This document shows positions 51,060-53,904 of a stretch of DNA of 53,904 bases, in pieces. The DNA is from Rhodospirillaceae bacterium (GTDB taxonomy: Bacteria; Pseudomonadota; Alphaproteobacteria; Puniceispirillales; Puniceispirillaceae), in the NCBI GenBank assembly GCA_002731315.1, contig PCBG01000004.1, forward strand, positions 56,125 to 110,028, written 5' to 3'. Numbering within the stretch: position 1 is the first letter of the stretch; every line of letters begins with the position of its first letter. Made by a program: the position numbers and the translations under genes. The notes under the pieces were generated by a model, which worked only from the letters and a program-made list of their open reading frames with translations, ran no database searches and was not told where the DNA came from.

Positions 51060-52232
51060 ATGGTGGCACCAGTCTTCATTCTGGCAGGCGAGCCGTCGGG
51101 TGACAGGCTGGGTGCAAGCCTGATGCGAGCGATTACTGCCCACTACGGCAAAAAGAAGTGGATTGGGACAGGTGGTCCGGCTATGCGGGCACAGGGTCTG
51201 AGGTCTCATTTCCCGATGGAGGAACTGACCGTCTTCGGTTTTGGCGCAGCCGTCAGGGCCTATCCCCGCCTGTCACAGCGTTTGGATATGCTTGTCAAAC
51301 TAATTGTCGCCGAAAAGCCTGAAATCATAATGACGGTTGATGCCAAGGGGTTTGCGGTGCGTCTTGCCGAACGGCTTCGCCGTGACCTTGCCGGAACAGA
51401 GGCTAAGCCACCGATAATTCATACTGTTGCTCCGACGATATGGGCATGGGGAAATTGGCGTGGCAATCGTTTTGCGCACGCGTTTGACGGAATGCTATGC
51501 TTGTTTCCGTTTGAGCCTGACTATCTTTTACCACTAGGGCTGGATGCGCGCTTTATCAGCCATCCTGAGGCATTCAATCCGACCTACAATATTGTCGGGC
51601 ATGCGGTGGGTATGCCGGATCCCAAAGCGTCACCTCAACTGACATTGCTGCCAGGCAGTCGGCGTAGTGAAATAGACCATTTGTTGGATCCGATGCTGGC
51701 CGCGATATCCATGCTGCGTGATGATATAATAGATTTGAAGGTGCATTTGCCAACATTGCCGCATCTGGATGACCGGATCAGTGCCAGCATTAAGGCTTCA
51801 GGTCTGAGCGGCATCATAACAGTTCGTTCGGATGAGGGGGCGTTGTTTGCCGCTTTGGCTAACAGCCACGCCATTATGGCGACATCCGGCACTGTGACGC
51901 TGCAAAGCGCATTGTTTGGGGTTCCTGGCGTCGTTTGTTATAAAGCTCCGGCTCTGTCAGCATTTATTGGCAGGCGGCTCGTGCGGTTGGACCGGGTTAT
52001 CCTGCCGAATGCGTTGTCAGACAATGAAGTCTATCCGTTTCTGTTTCAAGAAGAGGTGCAGGCCGCATCGCTTTACAAGGCAGTCCGGCCCCTGCTGACG
52101 GCGGGGGTGGAAAGGCAAAAGGCACGCAAGACGGCGCTTGCCAATGCGGCTAACTTGCGCCGCATTCTGTGCGGTAACGCAGCAAGCTTTGAGGATAATG
52201 TGGCGGCAGCGATGGTAGGATGGTTGAAGTAA
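51060..52232 (+). CDS. lpxB: lipid-A-disaccharide synthase
   Basis: A 390-residue GT19 glycosyltransferase joining lipid X and UDP-2,3-diacylglucosamine. The N-terminal G-E-P-S-G-D-R-L-G-A-S-L near 10 and H-T-V-A-P-T-I-W-A-W near 120 are conserved, as are L-L-P-G-S-R-R-S-E-I near 198 and A-T-S-G-T-V-T-L-Q-S-A near 280. It is the last gene of the envelope series, convergent with gltA after 53 bases. Confidence 0.96.
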   Translation: MVAPVFILAGEPSGDRLGASLMRAITAHYGKKKWIGTGGPAMRAQGLRSHFPMEELTVFGFGAAVRAYPRLSQRLDMLVKLIVAEKPEIIMTVDAKGFAVRLAERLRRDLAGTEAKPPIIHTVAPTIWAWGNWRGNRFAHAFDGMLCLFPFEPDYLLPLGLDARFISHPEAFNPTYNIVGHAVGMPDPKASPQLTLLPGSRRSEIDHLLDPMLAAISMLRDDIIDLKVHLPTLPHLDDRISASIKASGLSGIITVRSDEGALFAALANSHAIMATSGTVTLQSALFGVPGVVCYKAPALSAFIGRRLVRLDRVILPNALSDNEVYPFLFQEEVQAASLYKAVRPLLTAGVERQKARKTALANAANLRRILCGNAASFEDNVAAAMVGWLK

Positions 52233-52285
52233 GCCAGTTGCCCATGTGAAGGTGCCATCTGTCATTCAAAGAGGCCATGGCGCAA

Positions 52286-53608
52286 TCAGCGTTTTCTGAT
52301 TTGAACGTAACCTCGCTGTGTCGGCCCTGTATAGAGCTGGCGCGGACGGCCGATACGCTGCATTGGATCGGTGATCATCTCGTTCCACTGTGCCACCCAA
52401 CCAACGGTGCGGGCGACGGCGAAGAGCACAGTAAACATTGACGTAGGAAAGCCCATCGCCTTAAGGATAATTCCTGAATAGAAATCGACATTCGGATATA
52501 GCTTTTTATCAATAAAATACTGATCTTTAAGTGCCATGTCCTCAAGTTCCATTGCAAGCTCAAGGAGTGGGTCTTCAACGCCTAATTTTCCTAGTACCTC
52601 ATGGCATGTCTGACGCAGCACTTTAGCGCGTGGGTCGAAGTTTTTATAAACGCGATGGCCAAACCCAAACAGACGGAAAGGATCATCACGATCGCGTGCA
52701 CGCGCGACGAATTCGGGGATATTATCCTTATGACCGATCTCGTTCAACATGTTCAGCACAGCCTCGTTGGCGCCGCCATGTGCAGGCCCCCAAAGTGATG
52801 CAATGCCGGCGGCAATGCATGCAAACGGATTCGCGCCTGACGAACCGGCTAATCGGACTGTAGATGTCGACGCATTCTGCTCATGGTCGGCATGAAGAAT
52901 GAAGATCTTGTCCATTGCTGCTGCCAGTACCGGGTCAACCTGATAGTCCTCCGCTGGTACGGCAAAACACATATGCAGGAAGTTCTCTGAATAATTCAGG
53001 TTGTTGCGTGGATAGTTGAAGGGCTGGCCGTGTGAATATTTGTAGGCCATCGCCGCCAGCGTCGGGATCTTCGCAATCAAACGCCGCGATGCAATCATGC
53101 GCTGCACCGGATCATGGATATCAGTCGAATCGTGGTAAAAGGCCGACAAGGCACCCACGACACCGCACATAATTGCCATTGGGTGGGCGTCCCGACGGAA
53201 ACCGCGATAAAAAATTGATAGCTGTTCATGCACCATCGTATGCTGCGATATGGCCTTGTCGAATTCTGTCTTTTGCGCGGCATTCGGCAATTCTCCGTCA
53301 AGGAGCAGATAGGCGACCTCCAAGAAATCGGAATGTTCGGCCAGTTCCTCAATCGGGTAACCGCGATGCATCAGGATGCCTTCATCGCCATCAATATAGG
53401 TCAGCCCAGAAACGCATGATCCTGTTGCCCCATAGCCAGGGTCGAAGGTGAACATGCCGGTCTCGCCATAAAGCTGTCGAATATCAACGACATCCGGGCC
53501 AACCGAACCATCCAGCACCGGGAGTGTGATAGACGTGTCATTACCATCCAATGAGAGGGTGATTGTCTTAGAGCCATTGCGGTCGGATGCCATGCCTGTG
53601 TCCACCAT
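52286..53608 (-). CDS. gltA: citrate synthase (type II)
   Basis: A 440-residue GltA, condensing acetyl-CoA with oxaloacetate at the entry of the TCA cycle. The catalytic histidines lie in W-G-P-A-H-G-G-A-N near 275 and G-F-G-H-R-V-Y-K-N near 318; the catalytic Asp is in V-D-F-Y-S-G near 375. The N-terminal domain with P-G-Y-G-A-T-G-S-C and the overall length are those of the hexameric NADH-sensitive type. The ATG at 53608 has no clear ribosome-binding site. An ATG five codons later (53593) has GGTGGA upstream and may be the true start. Confidence 0.96.
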   Translation of the reverse strand: MVDTGMASDRNGSKTITLSLDGNDTSITLPVLDGSVGPDVVDIRQLYGETGMFTFDPGYGATGSCVSGLTYIDGDEGILMHRGYPIEELAEHSDFLEVAYLLLDGELPNAAQKTEFDKAISQHTMVHEQLSIFYRGFRRDAHPMAIMCGVVGALSAFYHDSTDIHDPVQRMIASRRLIAKIPTLAAMAYKYSHGQPFNYPRNNLNYSENFLHMCFAVPAEDYQVDPVLAAAMDKIFILHADHEQNASTSTVRLAGSSGANPFACIAAGIASLWGPAHGGANEAVLNMLNEIGHKDNIPEFVARARDRDDPFRLFGFGHRVYKNFDPRAKVLRQTCHEVLGKLGVEDPLLELAMELEDMALKDQYFIDKKLYPNVDFYSGIILKAMGFPTSMFTVLFAVARTVGWVAQWNEMITDPMQRIGRPRQLYTGPTQRGYVQIRKR

Positions 53609-53619
53609 TTTTAAATTTT

Positions 53620-53643
53620 GAAAAAGCGCGACAGGTTTGTCGC
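53620..53643 (-). terminator. intrinsic terminator after gltX (minus strand)
   Basis: On the minus strand, CGCGACA (53643-53637) and TGTCGCG (53632-53626) form a perfect 7-bp stem around AACC, followed by C and five T (53624-53620). It begins 34 bases beyond the gltX stop. Its T run ends only 11 bases upstream of the gltA ATG, so it could also act as an attenuator for gltA. Confidence 0.7.
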
Positions 53644-53677
53644 GTCTGGACCTTCACGCGTAGGACGCCAAACTAGC

Positions 53678-53904
53678 CTAAGTGGCTATTTTTTGCAACT
53701 GGCGCCGAATGCGTTTTACCGTCTCGTCACGGCCTAAAACTACTAGAACATCTGTGATAGAAGGCGATTGCCGGGTTCCTGTGACAACGACGCGCAGAGG
53801 CAGTCCCATATCCTTCATCTTCAATCCATTTTCGTCCAAATACGATTTGAAAAAATCATAAAACAGGTCGGGTGTCCAAGCCATCGCAGTCGCATCGTCG
53901 TCTA
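53678..53904 (-). CDS. gltX: glutamyl-tRNA synthetase, C-terminal end only (partial at window edge)
   Basis: The minus-strand frame is open from the window edge to a stop at 53678-53680, encoding about 74 residues. The end shows G-L-P-L-R-V-V-V-T-G-T-R-Q-S-P-S-I-T-D-V-L-V-V-L-G-R-D, the conserved anticodon-binding-domain terminus of GltX (typically LRVALTG...SP.I..VL..LG). It charges tRNA-Glu. The start is beyond the window. gltX-gltA order is common in alphaproteobacteria. Confidence 0.85.
   Translation of the reverse strand, partial: DDDATAMAWTPDLFYDFFKSYLDENGLKMKDMGLPLRVVVTGTRQSPSITDVLVVLGRDETVKRIRRQLQKIAT

Overview
This window is a gene-dense core segment of a bacterial chromosome, most likely from an alphaproteobacterium. 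The gene orders dapA-smpB, rpoZ-rsh-pdxJ-acpS-lepB-rnc-era-recO and rpsB-tsf-pyrH-frr-uppS-cdsA-dxr-rseP-bamA-skp-lpxD-fabZ-lpxA-lpxI-lpxB, with gltA and gltX beyond them, are characteristic of that class. So are the short editing-domain-free ProS, LpxI in place of LpxH, a single-PDZ RseP, a single LolC/E-type permease and a bacterial aminoacyl-tRNA-protein transferase. The MttB-family methyltransferase, the TauE/SafE-type exporter and the intermediate base composition would suit a marine lineage such as SAR116. That placement is inference from gene content, not from a marker-gene search. I see no rRNA, tRNA, insertion sequence, prophage or CRISPR array.

Layout. Bases 1-317 hold the end of a precorrin-6A reductase gene (cobK). 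Bases 331-3989 carry a FadB/FadJ-type beta-oxidation protein, an EamA-family transporter and a TSUP-family exporter. Bases 4035-5375 hold three overlapping, little-studied genes: a DUF2842 membrane protein, a SprT-like metalloprotease with a zinc ribbon, and an AlkB-like dioxygenase. A structured leader and a long-form ribosome hibernation factor follow. On the minus strand, 6253-9334 is a cobalamin nucleotide-loop operon (cobU-cobT-cobS-cobC). Across a 181-base gap and divergent from it lies an MttB-family (trimethylamine methyltransferase-like) gene, then a convergent serine/threonine dehydratase.

From 12270 to 25913 come dapA, smpB, a family-5 uracil-DNA glycosylase and an NYN-domain protein on the opposite strand, folK, rpoZ, a bifunctional (p)ppGpp synthetase/hydrolase, DUF2062, pdxJ, acpS, lepB, rnc, era, recO and parC. 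From 25934 to 30224 are bpt, ilvA and hemB (minus strand) and a 3-hydroxyisobutyryl-CoA hydrolase. From 30298 to 37190 are proS, the lipoprotein-release pair lolC/E-lolD, and dnaE. From 37408 to 52232 runs the translation, UMP kinase, isoprenoid, phospholipid, outer-membrane assembly and lipid A series. The window closes with gltA and the 3' end of gltX on the minus strand.

How it fits together. Most genes serve housekeeping: translation, envelope building, DNA replication and stress signalling. The B12 operon makes the lower ligand assembly of cobalamin, and the adjacent MttB homologue belongs to a family that normally needs a corrinoid partner, so the two divergent units may be linked. The best candidates for less-described biology are that B12/MttB junction, the DUF2842-SprT-AlkB overlap cluster, the rpsB leader with two mutually exclusive hairpins, a duplicated motif in the acidic tail of RpoZ, and several short repeat or inverted-repeat elements in the gaps. 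None is a large unknown system. The region reads mainly as ordinary core genome.
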